The notes under the pieces are model-generated. The model made no database searches. It was not told the DNA's origin and worked only from the letters and a program-made list of their open reading frames with translations. From Hyphomicrobium sulfonivorans (GTDB lineage Bacteria > Pseudomonadota > Alphaproteobacteria > Rhizobiales > Hyphomicrobiaceae), in assembly GCF_013306565.1 (NCBI RefSeq), contig NZ_PZPO01000001.1:434001-498000 (forward strand): 64,000 nucleotides of DNA. The letters run 5' to 3'. Shown here piece by piece: positions 42,891 to 51,791 of this stretch; position 1 is the first letter of the stretch, and each line of letters opens with the position of its first letter. The position numbers and the translations under genes are program-made.

Positions 42891-43301
42891 TCAATGCTCC
42901 ATGCCACCGATGGCAAGGTCGCGGCGCGCAACGCGGATGCCGATGGTGAAGCCGGCGATGACGTCGATAGCCGTCGCAACGGTGATGAGGAAGAACGTCG
43001 ACGTAGCCGCCAGCGGAGCAAGCAGGAACTCGATGAGGCAGACGACGAACAGCACCATCGACAGGCCGTGATCGACGAGCGACGACGTGGACGTGTAGGT
43101 CGACTTGATGAGCTCAGCGAACAGCAGGAACAGCGTCAGCAGAATGATCGCGTCGCCAACCTTGAAGCTCCAGTGTCCACCGCTCAGCATCGGCAGTTCA
43201 AACAGCGAATTGCCCAGAACCTCAGTGCCGCCGGAAACGAACACAACGGCGTTGTAGATGATCAGAGCAAAGACGATCGACGGGATGGACCGGAGCGACA
43301 T
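42891..43301 (-). CDS. Four-helix integral membrane protein, unknown function
   Basis: A 136-residue protein with four hydrophobic helices (about 6-25 SIPSIVFALIIYNAVVFV, 45-65 VGDAIILLTLFLLFAELI, 78-98 LSMVLFVVCLIEFLLAPL, and 103-122 FFLITVATAIDVIAGFTIGI). They are joined by short loops and it has a charged C-terminus. There is no catalytic motif. Such small tetraspan proteins are often found in Rhizobiales, but I cannot name a function. It converges on phaR across a shared terminator and lies upstream of nothing obviously related. The start at 43301 gives MSLRSIPSIVF and is the only sensible one. Confidence 0.7.
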   Translation of the reverse strand: MSLRSIPSIVFALIIYNAVVFVSGGTEVLGNSLFELPMLSGGHWSFKVGDAIILLTLFLLFAELIKSTYTSTSSLVDHGLSMVLFVVCLIEFLLAPLAATSTFFLITVATAIDVIAGFTIGIRVARRDLAIGGMEH

Positions 43302-43520
43302 AACGCATTCCCCCTATTGGCCAGCACTGGCCGGAGCACGAGCACAACGGGCGAAAATTGCCCGCCAGCGGTTTCAGATGCCTACTTCTGCCCCGACATT
43401 ACGCCGATTTCTGGCCATTTCCGGAGCGGCAGAATTTTTTCGCGCAACGCCCTGAATTCGGCATGACATTGCAGCGCACCACAGATGCGGCACGCTGTCT
43501 CAATGCGTCAACCCACAATT

Positions 43521-43556
43521 TTTTGCGCCCGGAACATGATTCCGGGCACCAAAAAA
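43521..43556. other. Hairpin immediately downstream of rpmF
   Basis: GCCCGGAA (43527-43534) pairs with TTCCGGGC (43540-43547). The flanking TTTTTT (about 43519-43524) and AAAAAA (43551-43556) can pair to extend it. On the rpmF strand the T run comes before the stem, not after it, so it is not a classical terminator. An mRNA-stabilising 3' hairpin is as likely. Confidence 0.45.
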
Positions 43557-43559
43557 GGA

Positions 43560-43745
43560 TCAGACGTCAGCCTTGGGCTCAAGAATCTGGCGACCGCGAT
43601 ACTTGCCGGTCTTCAGATCGATGTGGTGCGGACGGCGCAGCTCGCCCGAATCCTTGTCTTCGACATAGGACGGGTTAGCGATTGCGTGATGAGAACGGCG
43701 CTGGCCCTTCTTCATGGGCGATACTTTTTTGCGCGGAACGGCCAT
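43560..43745 (-). CDS. rpmF: 50S ribosomal protein L32
   Basis: A 61-residue large-subunit ribosomal protein with the unmistakable start [20 protein letters not shown], followed by the L32 middle and ending [16 protein letters not shown]. The length is normal for Alphaproteobacteria, and the zinc-binding cysteines of some L32 proteins are absent, so it is the zinc-independent form. It lies next to mtgA on the same strand, the usual arrangement in Hyphomicrobiales, with about 220 bases between them that should hold its promoter. Confidence 0.97.
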   Translation of the reverse strand: MAVPRKKVSPMKKGQRRSHHAIANPSYVEDKDSGELRRPHHIDLKTGKYRGRQILEPKADV

Positions 43746-43969
43746 TTGAGTAAACTCCGAGGTGAAAGTCGGGCTGGCGCGGAGCCAAAGACACCGCTGC
43801 CGGGCCTTTCGGGCCCTGCAAATCCCGACTGTGAAAGCGAATATCCACTAAGCGCCCCTCGGCGGCAAAGCCAGCGGGAAGCCTGTTGGGGCGCCTTATA
43901 CTACATTCTTCGCCGAGTTCCAGTGGTCTGGCGTTGTCATGGAAGACAGCCGCACCACCTCACAAAGCG

Positions 43970-45841
43970 TTAACGCCCTTGGCTAATGCACGAAAGCACG
44001 CCACGGGCACCCGCCGCACGCTGCTGAATGACGCCAGCGCGCTTGCGCACCAGCGGCCCCGGGCGGCCGGCATTGCGCACAATCGGGTTCGGCAGCGAGA
44101 CCGCCAATTGCGCCGCCTGACGGGCCGTAAGCTCGGAAGCGGGGCGCTTGAAATGGGTGCGCGATGCCGCCTCGGCCCCGAACACCCCCGGCCCCCATTC
44201 GACGACATTCAGATAGACTTCCAGTATCCGCGCCTTGGGCCAGGTTAGCTCGATGGCCACGGTCAGCGGCACTTCGACCATCTTGCGCAGGTAGCTCTTC
44301 GTCGGCAGCAGAAACAGGTTTTTCGCCAACTGCATGGTTATGGTGCTGGCGCCGCGCGGATAGCCGCCGCCCGACCGCCGGATGGCGTTGGCCATCTCCT
44401 CAAGATCAATGCCCCAGTGCTGGCAGAAGCGCGAATCCTCCGACACGACAACCGCGCGCTGCAGGTTGGGCGAAATCTGCTCCAGCGGCACCCACTGCTT
44501 CTGGATCGAAGTTCCGGTCAGCCACTGCTGCGCCATCAGCATGGAAAACGGTGGATTTACAAAGCGATATAGAACCACCAACGCCAGCACGAACGCAAAC
44601 CAGCCCACCAGCACAAAGAAGCCGATGCGCGCCACTCGGTAGGTAAAGGCCTTCCAGCCCCGTCGCCCCGGTTGCCCGGCGGCTGGCGCTGCGGAGGATG
44701 GGCTCTGCCAACTGATATCAGCTGCATGGGCCGCAGACGCAAACGCAGGAGCCGCCATCGCTGCCGCCTGCGGCTCCGACCACATGCGGCTGAAGTCGGG
44801 CTCTGTGAAGTCGGGCTCTGGCGCAGCGGCTGCCGGCGCCGGAGCCGCCTCTATGCTCGGCGTCCAATCGCTATGTGAATCCGGGTGGAGCGACAGCTTC
44901 GATGCCGGAGGGTTTATCGGCGCATCCAGCGAGGGCAGCGCCGGCTCCGGCGCCCGCCAGGAACCGATATCAGGCCCCGTTACAGGCTCGGACATCTCGG
45001 GCAGGAACGGTGCCGCATCATCGGCGGTATTGGCATCGGCCGGCGCAAAGCCGAACACAGCGTCTGCATCGTTGCTGCTGGCCGTTGCCTCAGCCGCAAC
45101 CAATGCAGGCGATGCATTGCGCGCCACAGGCTCCGCAGCGCTCTCTACGGCCTCGTCGTCGTTATCGCCTGCCGCAAAGCCCGCCACAGCAGCGCCCGCT
45201 GGCGTTGGCTCCGGGGCCTCATTCGCAGGATTGCCGGCCTTCACAACATCAGCAAAGTTTGCTGCGGCCTGCGAACCGAAATTTTCATCAGCCGCCACCA
45301 TTTGCGAGGCTTCCGGGGCGCCATCAGATTGTGCCGTTTCCAGGGGATCGGGCCATGGCTCCAATGCAGGAACGCCTTCGGCTTCTGGCGCTGGCGCGGC
45401 GTGATCCACTAATGCGGCTTCGTCCGGCACGATCGGCGACTGGACCACCTGCGGATTGCTCGTCCCATCCGCTCCATCAGAAAACACGTCCGGCTGCGGG
45501 GCGATTGAGATCGGTGCCGGCGGCAAGGAAAGCTCAGGAGCAGGCTCAGGCACTTGGCTCGGCGCAGGTTCGGCGGGGTGCCCCACATGGTCCAGCTCGT
45601 CACCGGCGGCCGCTGCAGCAGCTTCGCTGGGCTGGCTATCCGCATTCGGGCCGATCATGCTGCTGAAGCCTAAGAATGGCCCCTCGCCCGCCGGCCCCTC
45701 GGCTGTTCCCAAGGGCGGCTGCGGCGCTGCATACGCCTCAACGCCAGCGACAGTCCCATCCTGATCCGATGGCTTAGACTGCCCATCCGGGGACGCGGGA
45801 AAGGCCTTGGCGGGCGGCCGTGGAGGATCGGACCTTTCCAT
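43970..45841 (-). CDS. mtgA: Monofunctional peptidoglycan transglycosylase with a very long disordered N-terminus
   Basis: A 623-residue protein; ordinary MtgA has about 220-240 residues. The first ~395 residues are low complexity, acidic and rich in Pro, Ala, Glu and Asp, with no folded domain visible. One transmembrane helix (about 400-425, IGFFVLVGWFAFVLALVVLYRFV) anchors the C-terminal GT51 glycosyltransferase. In that domain the catalytic Glu is in VVSEDSRFCQHWGID, followed by RGASTITMQLAKNLFL, KMVEVPLTVAIELTWPKARILEVYLNVVEWGPG and FGAEAASRTHF. These are all the conserved motifs for lipid II polymerisation. The long tail would be cytoplasmic. The start at 45841 is preferred over 45886. 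rpmF follows. Confidence 0.9.
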   Translation of the reverse strand: MERSDPPRPPAKAFPASPDGQSKPSDQDGTVAGVEAYAAPQPPLGTAEGPAGEGPFLGFSSMIGPNADSQPSEAAAAAAGDELDHVGHPAEPAPSQVPEPAPELSLPPAPISIAPQPDVFSDGADGTSNPQVVQSPIVPDEAALVDHAAPAPEAEGVPALEPWPDPLETAQSDGAPEASQMVAADENFGSQAAANFADVVKAGNPANEAPEPTPAGAAVAGFAAGDNDDEAVESAAEPVARNASPALVAAEATASSNDADAVFGFAPADANTADDAAPFLPEMSEPVTGPDIGSWRAPEPALPSLDAPINPPASKLSLHPDSHSDWTPSIEAAPAPAAAAPEPDFTEPDFSRMWSEPQAAAMAAPAFASAAHAADISWQSPSSAAPAAGQPGRRGWKAFTYRVARIGFFVLVGWFAFVLALVVLYRFVNPPFSMLMAQQWLTGTSIQKQWVPLEQISPNLQRAVVVSEDSRFCQHWGIDLEEMANAIRRSGGGYPRGASTITMQLAKNLFLLPTKSYLRKMVEVPLTVAIELTWPKARILEVYLNVVEWGPGVFGAEAASRTHFKRPASELTARQAAQLAVSLPNPIVRNAGRPGPLVRKRAGVIQQRAAGARGVLSCISQGR

Positions 45842-45888
45842 ACTGTGTTTGCGTCGCTCCGATGCTATATGCGCGGCTTGTCTCACCG

Positions 45889-45991
45889 CTCTAGGGCCGT
45901 TCCGCTCCTGATGGAATCAGGAAACAGCTCTAGCCAGTTTTTCCATCGCGCTTTTTGGAAAATCGGTTCCCATTTTCCGGAAGCACTCTAG
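45889..45991. repeat. Bimodular palindromic dispersed repeat, copy C (diverged)
   Basis: It begins CTCTAGGGCCGTTCCG and closes module 1 with GGAAACAGCTCTAG (to 45933). Module 2 keeps GGAAAATCGGTTCCCATTTTCC and the GGAAGCACTCTAG end. The order and spacing match copies A and B but with more base changes. It lies between mtgA and ispA, which are divergent, so it may overlap a promoter. Confidence 0.75.
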
Positions 45992-46041
45992 CGCCCATCC
46001 GCTTCTGGCGCGCTGGTCCGATCGCAGTTAGGTAGCCAAAA

Positions 46042-46941
46042 ATGACCTTTGTGCAAAGGCTCGCCACCGGGGCGGAGCGGATCGAACAGCACCTCGCGGA
46101 AATGCTTGCAAAATACGGGCCGCAAAAAGGCAGCCGACTGAACGCTGCCATGGGCCATGCGCTGCTGGGCGGTGGCAAGCGGTTCCGCCCGTTTCTGGTG
46201 ATCGAGAGCGCGGCGCTGTTCGGCGTTCCGACCGAGAGCGCGCTTGATGCGGCTGCCGCATTCGAGTGCGTTCATTGCTATTCGCTTGCCCATGACGACC
46301 TGCCGTCGATGGACAACGATGATCTGCGCCGGGGGCGTCCCACGGTTCACAAGGCCTTCGACGAATGGACCGCCATTCTTGCCGGCGATGCATTGCTGAC
46401 ATTGGCGTTCGAGATCATGGCAAGCGAGAGCGCACACGCAGATCCGGTGGTTCGTGCACAGATGGTGGCCCTGCTGGCGAAGGCCGCTGGCGGTCGCGGC
46501 ATGGTGCTGGGACAGATGCTCGATCTTGAAGCGGAAAAACGTAACGAACCTGCACGGCCGAGCGCTGATCACATCCGCCATCTGCAAGCGCTGAAAACCG
46601 GCGCGCTGATTGCTTCGGCATGCGAAGCCGGTGCAGTGCTGGGCGCAGCCTCGCCCGTCCAGCGTGACGCGTTGCGCACCTACGGCGAAAATCTGGGGCT
46701 GGCGTTTCAGATTGCTGACGACCTGCTCGATGCCGAAGGCGACGCCGCAACCATGGGCAAGGCTGCGGGCAAGGACGCAGCGGCAGGCAAGGCAACGCTT
46801 GTCGATCTCATCGGCATCGACAATGCACGCGCGCAGCTTTCTGAAGCAGTACGCTGCGCTGAAGCAGCGCTGGCACAGTTTGGCGAACGCGCCTCACCTC
46901 TCATTCAGGCGGCACACTTCGCGGCTAAACGCGAGCACTGA
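46042..46941 (+). CDS. ispA: Farnesyl diphosphate synthase (short-chain prenyltransferase)
   Basis: A 299-residue enzyme that joins dimethylallyl and isopentenyl diphosphates to farnesyl diphosphate. The first aspartate motif is HDDLPSMDNDDLRRG (about 91-105), with the two-residue insertion (DDxxxxD) of bacterial type II FPP synthases. GGGKRFRPF precedes it and QIADDLLDAEGD (about 230-241) is the second motif. GKAAGKDAAAGKAT follows, as in the family. The product feeds the long-chain synthase at 4708 and other isoprenoids. A sharp terminator follows the stop. The start at 46042 gives MTFVQRLATGAERIEQHL, fitting related proteins. Confidence 0.94.
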   Translation: MTFVQRLATGAERIEQHLAEMLAKYGPQKGSRLNAAMGHALLGGGKRFRPFLVIESAALFGVPTESALDAAAAFECVHCYSLAHDDLPSMDNDDLRRGRPTVHKAFDEWTAILAGDALLTLAFEIMASESAHADPVVRAQMVALLAKAAGGRGMVLGQMLDLEAEKRNEPARPSADHIRHLQALKTGALIASACEAGAVLGAASPVQRDALRTYGENLGLAFQIADDLLDAEGDAATMGKAAGKDAAAGKATLVDLIGIDNARAQLSEAVRCAEAALAQFGERASPLIQAAHFAAKREH

Positions 46942-46951
46942 CCGCAAACAA

Positions 46952-46979
46952 AAAAGGCGCTCCGAAGAGCGCCTTTTGC
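46952..46979. terminator. Bidirectional Rho-independent terminator after ispA
   Basis: AAAAGGCGCTC and GAGCGCCTTTT form an 11-pair stem with a CGAA tetraloop, A run on one side and T run on the other, between ispA and the convergent outer-membrane protein gene. Confidence 0.88.
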
Positions 46980-47028
46980 AATGTGGTGCGATCGCGGCGC
47001 GCTGCGCTTTACAGCCTCAGCGCTGGAT

Positions 47029-47733
47029 TCAGAAGCGGTAGTTGAGACCCACGCGCGCACTATGGAAATCGGTCTCGGTCGTGTAAGTGCCGGATGGCGT
47101 CGAGAACGTCTCGCTGCCGAGATCGACATAGAGATATTCGCTCTTCAGCGACCAGTTCGGCGCAAACGCCCACTCGATACCACCGCCAACCGTGTAACCG
47201 GTCTGGATTTCGCTGCTGGAAATGCTGGTGGTCGGCGACATACCGTTGAACTGCACATCGGCGAAGGCGAGACCGCCGGTTACATAGAGCAGTGCCGGAC
47301 CGGCTGCATAACCGATACGGCCGCGCAACGTTGAGAACCAGTCGACGTCACTCGTCACACCGGTGAAGCCGCTGCTGAGCACGGTTGAATCGCTGAGATC
47401 AGCACTCTGAATATCCCATTCGACGCCAAGCACCAGCGAATTAAATTGCGCGTTGTAGCCGATCTGGCCGCCGCCGAACCAACCGTCCGGATTGGTGTTG
47501 CCAACGCCGCCGCCGATACCGTTGAAGGAAACGGCGTTATCGTTGCCCCAGCCATAACCGGCGTTGACGCCCATGTAGAGGCCTTGCCAGTTCCATACGC
47601 CACTTTGCACCGGCACATAGGCCGGCTCGTAGTAAGGCTCGGCACGCGGCGGATTATAGGGGCCAAGATCGGCGGCTAGCGCGCCACTGGACCACGCAGC
47701 GGCGGCAACGCCTGCAAGCAGCAATCTGTTCAT
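47029..47733 (-). CDS. Outer-membrane beta-barrel protein (Omp25/RopB-like porin family)
   Basis: A 234-residue protein with a Sec signal (LLLAGVAAAAWSSGALAADL, cleavage near residue 21). The mature barrel opens VWNWQGLYMGVNAGYGWGND, the typical first strand of the rhizobial Omp25/Omp31 group. It continues with alternating strands (GGQIGYNAQFNSLVLGVEWDI, LRGRIGYAAGPALLYVTGGLAFADV, GYTVGGGIEWAFAPNWSLKSEYLYVDLG) and ends HSARVGLNYRF with a terminal Phe for Bam-dependent insertion. Eight strands are likely. The ATG at 47733 gives the signal peptide directly. Its role is structural or small-solute passage. Confidence 0.9.
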   Translation of the reverse strand: MNRLLLAGVAAAAWSSGALAADLGPYNPPRAEPYYEPAYVPVQSGVWNWQGLYMGVNAGYGWGNDNAVSFNGIGGGVGNTNPDGWFGGGQIGYNAQFNSLVLGVEWDIQSADLSDSTVLSSGFTGVTSDVDWFSTLRGRIGYAAGPALLYVTGGLAFADVQFNGMSPTTSISSSEIQTGYTVGGGIEWAFAPNWSLKSEYLYVDLGSETFSTPSGTYTTETDFHSARVGLNYRF

Positions 47734-48023
47734 GGCGAGGGGTTCCTGATTTTTGCGGATGTTTGTTCGTTTTGAAGCCACGCGTTAACGCTCCGGCAGC
47801 AAAAAAGTTCATCGAATTAACCAATTCGATGACGTCGCTTCGAGCTTAGGATTTGCCAATGGCGTGAGCTTGGCAGGGACGTGGCGAAGCTGCCCCATTT
47901 CCGGGATGAATGTGGCCACAACGCGCCGCTCAGATAGCGGCATCAGCCCTAACAATCGGCTAAGAATGCGGCGGGGTATTCGGGGCCACTGCGGAAGGGT
48001 GCGGAGGGCGTGTCGCCCCCCGG

Positions 48024-48563
48024 TTACATGCCGCCGCCGACGCCAGGTCCACCCTTCTGCGATTCACGCGGGTCGCCGGACTCTGCCTTCTTGTGCTCGA
48101 AGATCTGTTCGGCGTTAGCGCGCGCGCCAGCGACCTGATTAGCGGTCAGACGGCACGAATTGTCCTTGTCCAGAAGCGCGAACGCGCGATTGGGCTTATC
48201 GACGAATTCGGTGCGATCAACTTTGCCGTCGCCGTTGGCGTCGTAGTAGCTGAAGTCCACGGTCTGGAACATGCGATCGGTGGAGATGATCTTGGCGTAT
48301 TCCGTGCGGTCCAGGCTGCCATCGCCGTTGCCGTCGGCGGCGTTAAACAGCTCGGTGGCGTATTCCTTCCACTCCTCGCACGTCACCACGCCGTCGCGGT
48401 TACGGTCCCAGCCGCCAGCGGCGGAGAGAAACACGCGGTCGGTATCGGGAAGGCTTGAGCCGGAGCATCCGCCAAGAGCGACAACCGCCGCACCCAGCGC
48501 CGCAGCCGTCAGGATTGTCCGCGAGCCGAGGCGCACCGTGGGCGTTTTGATTGTTGTTGTCAT
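48024..48563 (-). CDS. EF-hand calcium-binding lipoprotein
   Basis: A 179-residue exported protein. Its signal ends in a lipobox, ALGGC, with the lipidated Cys at about residue 33. Four EF-hand loops follow: DRNRDGVVTCEEW, DGNGDGSLDRTEY, DANGDGKVDRTEF, and a poorer fourth DKDNSCRLTANQ. The first three have Asp at positions 1, 3 and 5 (or equivalent) and Glu at 12, so they should bind calcium; the fourth lacks the final Glu. A Gly-rich tail ends the protein. A periplasmic calcium sensor or buffer is inferred. The neighbours (an outer-membrane barrel and ispG) give no further clue. Confidence 0.85.
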   Translation of the reverse strand: MTTTIKTPTVRLGSRTILTAAALGAAVVALGGCSGSSLPDTDRVFLSAAGGWDRNRDGVVTCEEWKEYATELFNAADGNGDGSLDRTEYAKIISTDRMFQTVDFSYYDANGDGKVDRTEFVDKPNRAFALLDKDNSCRLTANQVAGARANAEQIFEHKKAESGDPRESQKGGPGVGGGM

Positions 48564-48593
48564 TCGTATTCCCCCACGGGTTGCGGCAGCGCC

Positions 48594-49889
48594 CTATGCC
48601 GTATGGCGCTCCTGCGTCTCCACATCAACAGCCTTGGAGTTCCCAAACCGGCGTTCGATGTAGTCCTCCACGATTTTCTGGAAGTCCGCCGCGATGTTCG
48701 GGCCACGCAATGTCATGGCCTTCTCGCCGTCGATGAACACCGGCGCGGACGGCGTCTCGCCCGTGCCCGGCAGCGAAATGCCGATGTCAGCCTGCTTGGA
48801 TTCGCCCGGCCCGTTCACAATGCAGCCCATGACGGCGAAATTCAGGGTCTCGACGCCCGGATAACGCCGGCGCCAGTCCGGCATCCGGTCGGTGATCATG
48901 TCCTGCACGTTGCGGGCAAGTTCCTGGAACACGGTGGACGTGGTGCGGCCGCAACCGGGACAGGCCGTCACCACCGGCATGAACGAGCGCAACCCCATCG
49001 ACTGCAGGATTTCCTGCGCCACTCGCACTTCCAGCGTGCGCGCGCCACCCGGCTCCGGCGTCAGCGATACGCGGATCGTGTCGCCAATGCCCGCCTGCAG
49101 CAGAATGCCGATGCCGGCCGTGGAGGCGACAATGCCCTTCGAGCCCATGCCCGCTTCCGTCAGGCCGACGTGCAGCGCGTATTCACTGCGCGCCGCCAGC
49201 ATGGTGTAAACGCTGACGAGATCCTGCACCGCCGACACCTTCGCCGACAGGATGATGTCGTTAGCGGTCATGCCGAGTTCTTCGGCACGCGCCGCTGAAA
49301 TCAATGCCGATTGCACGATGGCTTCGTGCATCACCGCGCGCGCATCCCTAGGCTCTGCCGCGCGTGCGTTCTCATCCATCAGCCGCGTCAGAAGTTCCTG
49401 ATCCAGCGAGCCCCAGTTGACGCCGATACGCACCGGCTTTTTCCAGTGCAGCGCCGTGTCTATGATGGCGGCGAACTGGCGGTCCTTCTTGTCCTTGAAG
49501 CCGACGTTGCCCGGATTGATGCGATATTTCGCTAGCGCTTCCGCTGCGGCTGGATTGTCCGCCAGCAACGTGTGGCCGTTGTAGTGGAAGTCGCCGATCA
49601 GCGGCACCGAAACGCCCTGCTTCGCCAGCCGGTCGCGGATGTGCGGCACAGCCTTCGCCGCCTCGTCACGGTCCACCGTCAGCCGCACCAGCTCCGACCC
49701 GGCCCGGGACAGCGCCGCAACCTGCGTCACGGTGGATTCGATATCGGCGGTGTCGGTGTTGGTCATCGATTGCACGACGACGGGGGCGCCGCCCCCCACA
49801 GTAACGCCCGAGACGCGGACGGAATGGGAGGAGCGCCGGGGAGCAATCAAGAGAGTGGCCGTAGCCTGCATGGCTTGCATATCCGCCAT
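48594..49889 (-). CDS. ispG: Flavodoxin/ferredoxin-dependent HMBPP synthase
   Basis: A 431-residue 4Fe-4S enzyme that converts methylerythritol cyclodiphosphate to hydroxymethylbutenyl diphosphate, the penultimate step of the non-mevalonate pathway; ispE at 6406 acts earlier in it. Seen are [16 protein letters not shown] near the start, [14 protein letters not shown], and the cluster cysteines in [15 protein letters not shown] and [22 protein letters not shown]. The start is uncertain among ATG 49889, ATG 49880 and TTG 49898; I use 49889, since no clear ribosome-binding site decides it. A dispersed-repeat-like sequence at about 49907-49950 lies directly upstream. Confidence 0.95.
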   Translation of the reverse strand: MADMQAMQATATLLIAPRRSSHSVRVSGVTVGGGAPVVVQSMTNTDTADIESTVTQVAALSRAGSELVRLTVDRDEAAKAVPHIRDRLAKQGVSVPLIGDFHYNGHTLLADNPAAAEALAKYRINPGNVGFKDKKDRQFAAIIDTALHWKKPVRIGVNWGSLDQELLTRLMDENARAAEPRDARAVMHEAIVQSALISAARAEELGMTANDIILSAKVSAVQDLVSVYTMLAARSEYALHVGLTEAGMGSKGIVASTAGIGILLQAGIGDTIRVSLTPEPGGARTLEVRVAQEILQSMGLRSFMPVVTACPGCGRTTSTVFQELARNVQDMITDRMPDWRRRYPGVETLNFAVMGCIVNGPGESKQADIGISLPGTGETPSAPVFIDGEKAMTLRGPNIAADFQKIVEDYIERRFGNSKAVDVETQERHTA

Positions 49890-50065
49890 TGGCACCAAGG
49901 GTCTAACTAGAGCACGATCCCGTTTCTTTAAACCGCGATGTGGCTCTCGTCGTTATGAGACCGATGATTCACGCTGCGGGCTGACAGGGTCCGCAGCGAT
50001 CATGGTCTAATGCAGCTGCCACCGATTGGCCAGAGGGCTGGCATCGGCTGGCGTCGGTTAATCCT

Positions 50066-50881
50066 TTATCGCGTGGCCCCGCTGCCGCGACCCAGCGCCG
50101 CCCAGCTCAGAGAAAGCGCGGCCACAAGCGACATTACGATCACGATCGAGGGGCCACCGGAGGCGTCGAAGGCAAACGACAGCCATAGCCCCACCACCAC
50201 ACTGGCGACCGCAATCAGAGCCGTCAGCAGCACCATCCGCTCCGGCGTGCCGGCAAGGGGACGCGCCGCCACGGCTGGCACCACCAGAAAGGCCATGACC
50301 AGCAGGATGCCGACGATCTTCATCGCGACGGCGATCGTCACCGCCAGCAGGAATATGAACGCGGCGCGGATCCTGTCGCGCTTCACGCCCTCGGCCGCAG
50401 CCAGCTCCTCGTGTACCGCCAGTCGCAGCAGCGGTTGCCACAGCAGCAGGATGCCAGCCAGCACGATGGCCCCGCCGACATAAATGATCGTCACATCAGT
50501 CGAGCTGACCGCGAATACGTCGCCAAACAGAAACCCGGCGAGATCGACCGGCGGTCCATCCAGCATCGAGGTTGCGATGACGCCAGCGGCAAGCGCGGCA
50601 TGGTGCAGAAGGCCCAGCACGGAATCGAGGCCGACCAGTTTCTGGCGGCCGAACCACAGCAGCAGCGCCGCCACCAGCAAAGCAACCACCAGCACGCCCC
50701 AGGTGACATCCATATGCAGCGCAAGGCCCAGCGCGACGCCGATCAGCCCGGCCTGCGCAACCGTCTCGCCAAAGTAGGCAAGACGCTGCCACACGACGAA
50801 GCATCCGAGCGGAGCCGCGACGATTGCCAAACCGATACCGGCCAGCAGCGCCCGCAGAAAGAAGGGTTCAAATATCAGCAC
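50066..50881 (-). CDS. znuB: Zinc ABC transporter permease
   Basis: A 271-residue inner-membrane permease of the ABC-3 family with seven to eight helices. It has the opening FFLRALLAGIGLAIVAAPLGCFVVWQRLAYFGETVAQAGLIGVALG, including the characteristic glycine and S/T-rich loop, and the later KIVGILLVMAFLVVPAVAAR. With ZnuC it imports zinc handed over by the periplasmic protein ZnuA. It overlaps the end of znuC by seven bases, so translation is coupled. The znuA gene is not adjacent and must be elsewhere, which is common when it is divergently or separately placed. Confidence 0.93.
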   Translation of the reverse strand: MLIFEPFFLRALLAGIGLAIVAAPLGCFVVWQRLAYFGETVAQAGLIGVALGLALHMDVTWGVLVVALLVAALLLWFGRQKLVGLDSVLGLLHHAALAAGVIATSMLDGPPVDLAGFLFGDVFAVSSTDVTIIYVGGAIVLAGILLLWQPLLRLAVHEELAAAEGVKRDRIRAAFIFLLAVTIAVAMKIVGILLVMAFLVVPAVAARPLAGTPERMVLLTALIAVASVVVGLWLSFAFDASGGPSIVIVMSLVAALSLSWAALGRGSGATR

Positions 50882-51786
50882 GCGCTGCCGCCCTCCGGGC
50901 TGTCGCTATCGTTGTCGCCCGAGGCGGGATGGGGCATCCCGGCCAGGTCATGGTGGTGATCGTGTTCATGCCGATAGATGCCGAACGCCCGCGCCGCCTG
51001 CGGGCCGAACAGACGACCATAGGCCGGATGCTGCGCCACCGCCTGCGGCACCCCCGAGCAGCACACATGGCGATTGAGGCAGACCACGCGGTCAGAGCGC
51101 GCCATCACGATATGCAGATCGTGCGAAACCAGAAGCACGCCAAAACCGGCTTCATCGCGCAGACGCCCGATCAGGTTGTAGAGATCGGCTTCGCCGCTGT
51201 AATCGACGCCCTGCGCTGGCTCATCAAGCACAAGCAGGTTCGGCTTACGCAGCAGCGCACGGGCCAGCAAAACGCGCTGCAACTCGCCGCCGGAAAGCTG
51301 GCCGAGCTGCTGCTGCGCCACCGATGCAGCATCCACCTGCCGCAGCAGATCCTCAACCCGACCACCGTTGCGGCCAAGGCCAAGCGTCAGGAACCGCTCG
51401 ACCGTCATCGGCACGGATACATCGCTGTCGAAGCGCTGCGGCACATAACCGATGCGCAGATCGGCCCGCCGATGCACCTCACCGCGCGTCGGCTTCTCCA
51501 GGCCCAGCAATACGCGCACCAGCGTCGACTTGCCCGCACCGTTGGGGCCGATCAGCGTAACGATCTCGCGCTCGTTGATGTCGAGGTTCACGTCGATGAG
51601 CTGGTCGCGCCCGCCGCGCGTTACGCTAACCCCACGGGCGGAAATGAGCGCGTCGGGATTGAACGCGGGCGTCTCTCCGGCACAGTTATGATCGGCCTGG
51701 GCGTGCGCGCATCCGTGGCTGGACGCGTGACCGCACGCGTTCGGAGCCGCCGCTGCGGCTGTCAGGTTTGTATCCGTGCCGGCCAT
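50875..51786 (-). CDS. znuC: Zinc ABC transporter ATP-binding protein with His-rich ends
   Basis: A 303-residue ABC ATPase. Walker A is GPNGAGKST (about 81-89), the signature LSGGELQRVLLARALL, Walker B LLVLDEPAQGVDYSGE, and the switch His in LLVSHDLHIV. Ordinary ZnuC has about 250 residues; this one has extra Cys/His-rich ends, CGHASSHGCAHAQADHNC at the N-terminus and RHEHDHHHDLAGMPH at the C-terminus, that could bind or buffer zinc. It lies five bases after zur and overlaps znuB, forming the operon zur-znuC-znuB. Regulation by Zur through the site at about 52326 is likely. Confidence 0.94.
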   Translation of the reverse strand: MAGTDTNLTAAAAAPNACGHASSHGCAHAQADHNCAGETPAFNPDALISARGVSVTRGGRDQLIDVNLDINEREIVTLIGPNGAGKSTLVRVLLGLEKPTRGEVHRRADLRIGYVPQRFDSDVSVPMTVERFLTLGLGRNGGRVEDLLRQVDAASVAQQQLGQLSGGELQRVLLARALLRKPNLLVLDEPAQGVDYSGEADLYNLIGRLRDEAGFGVLLVSHDLHIVMARSDRVVCLNRHVCCSGVPQAVAQHPAYGRLFGPQAARAFGIYRHEHDHHHDLAGMPHPASGDNDSDSPEGGSAC

Positions 51787-51791
51787 GTGCG

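Noticed and set aside
43521-43556. The hairpin after rpmF read as a Rho-independent terminator.
   Set aside because: On the rpmF strand the T run precedes the stem and an A run follows, so the order is wrong for intrinsic termination; listed as an undefined hairpin.
44784-45404. Long plus-strand open frames opposite the disordered part of mtgA.
   Set aside because: They are low-complexity mirrors of the Pro/Ala/Glu-rich region; the GT51 domain on the minus strand is continuous with it.
49907-49950. A fourth dispersed-repeat copy upstream of ispG (CTAGAGCACGATCCCGTTTC).
   Set aside because: It has the type of start common to these repeats but no clear second arm, so it was not listed as a repeat.
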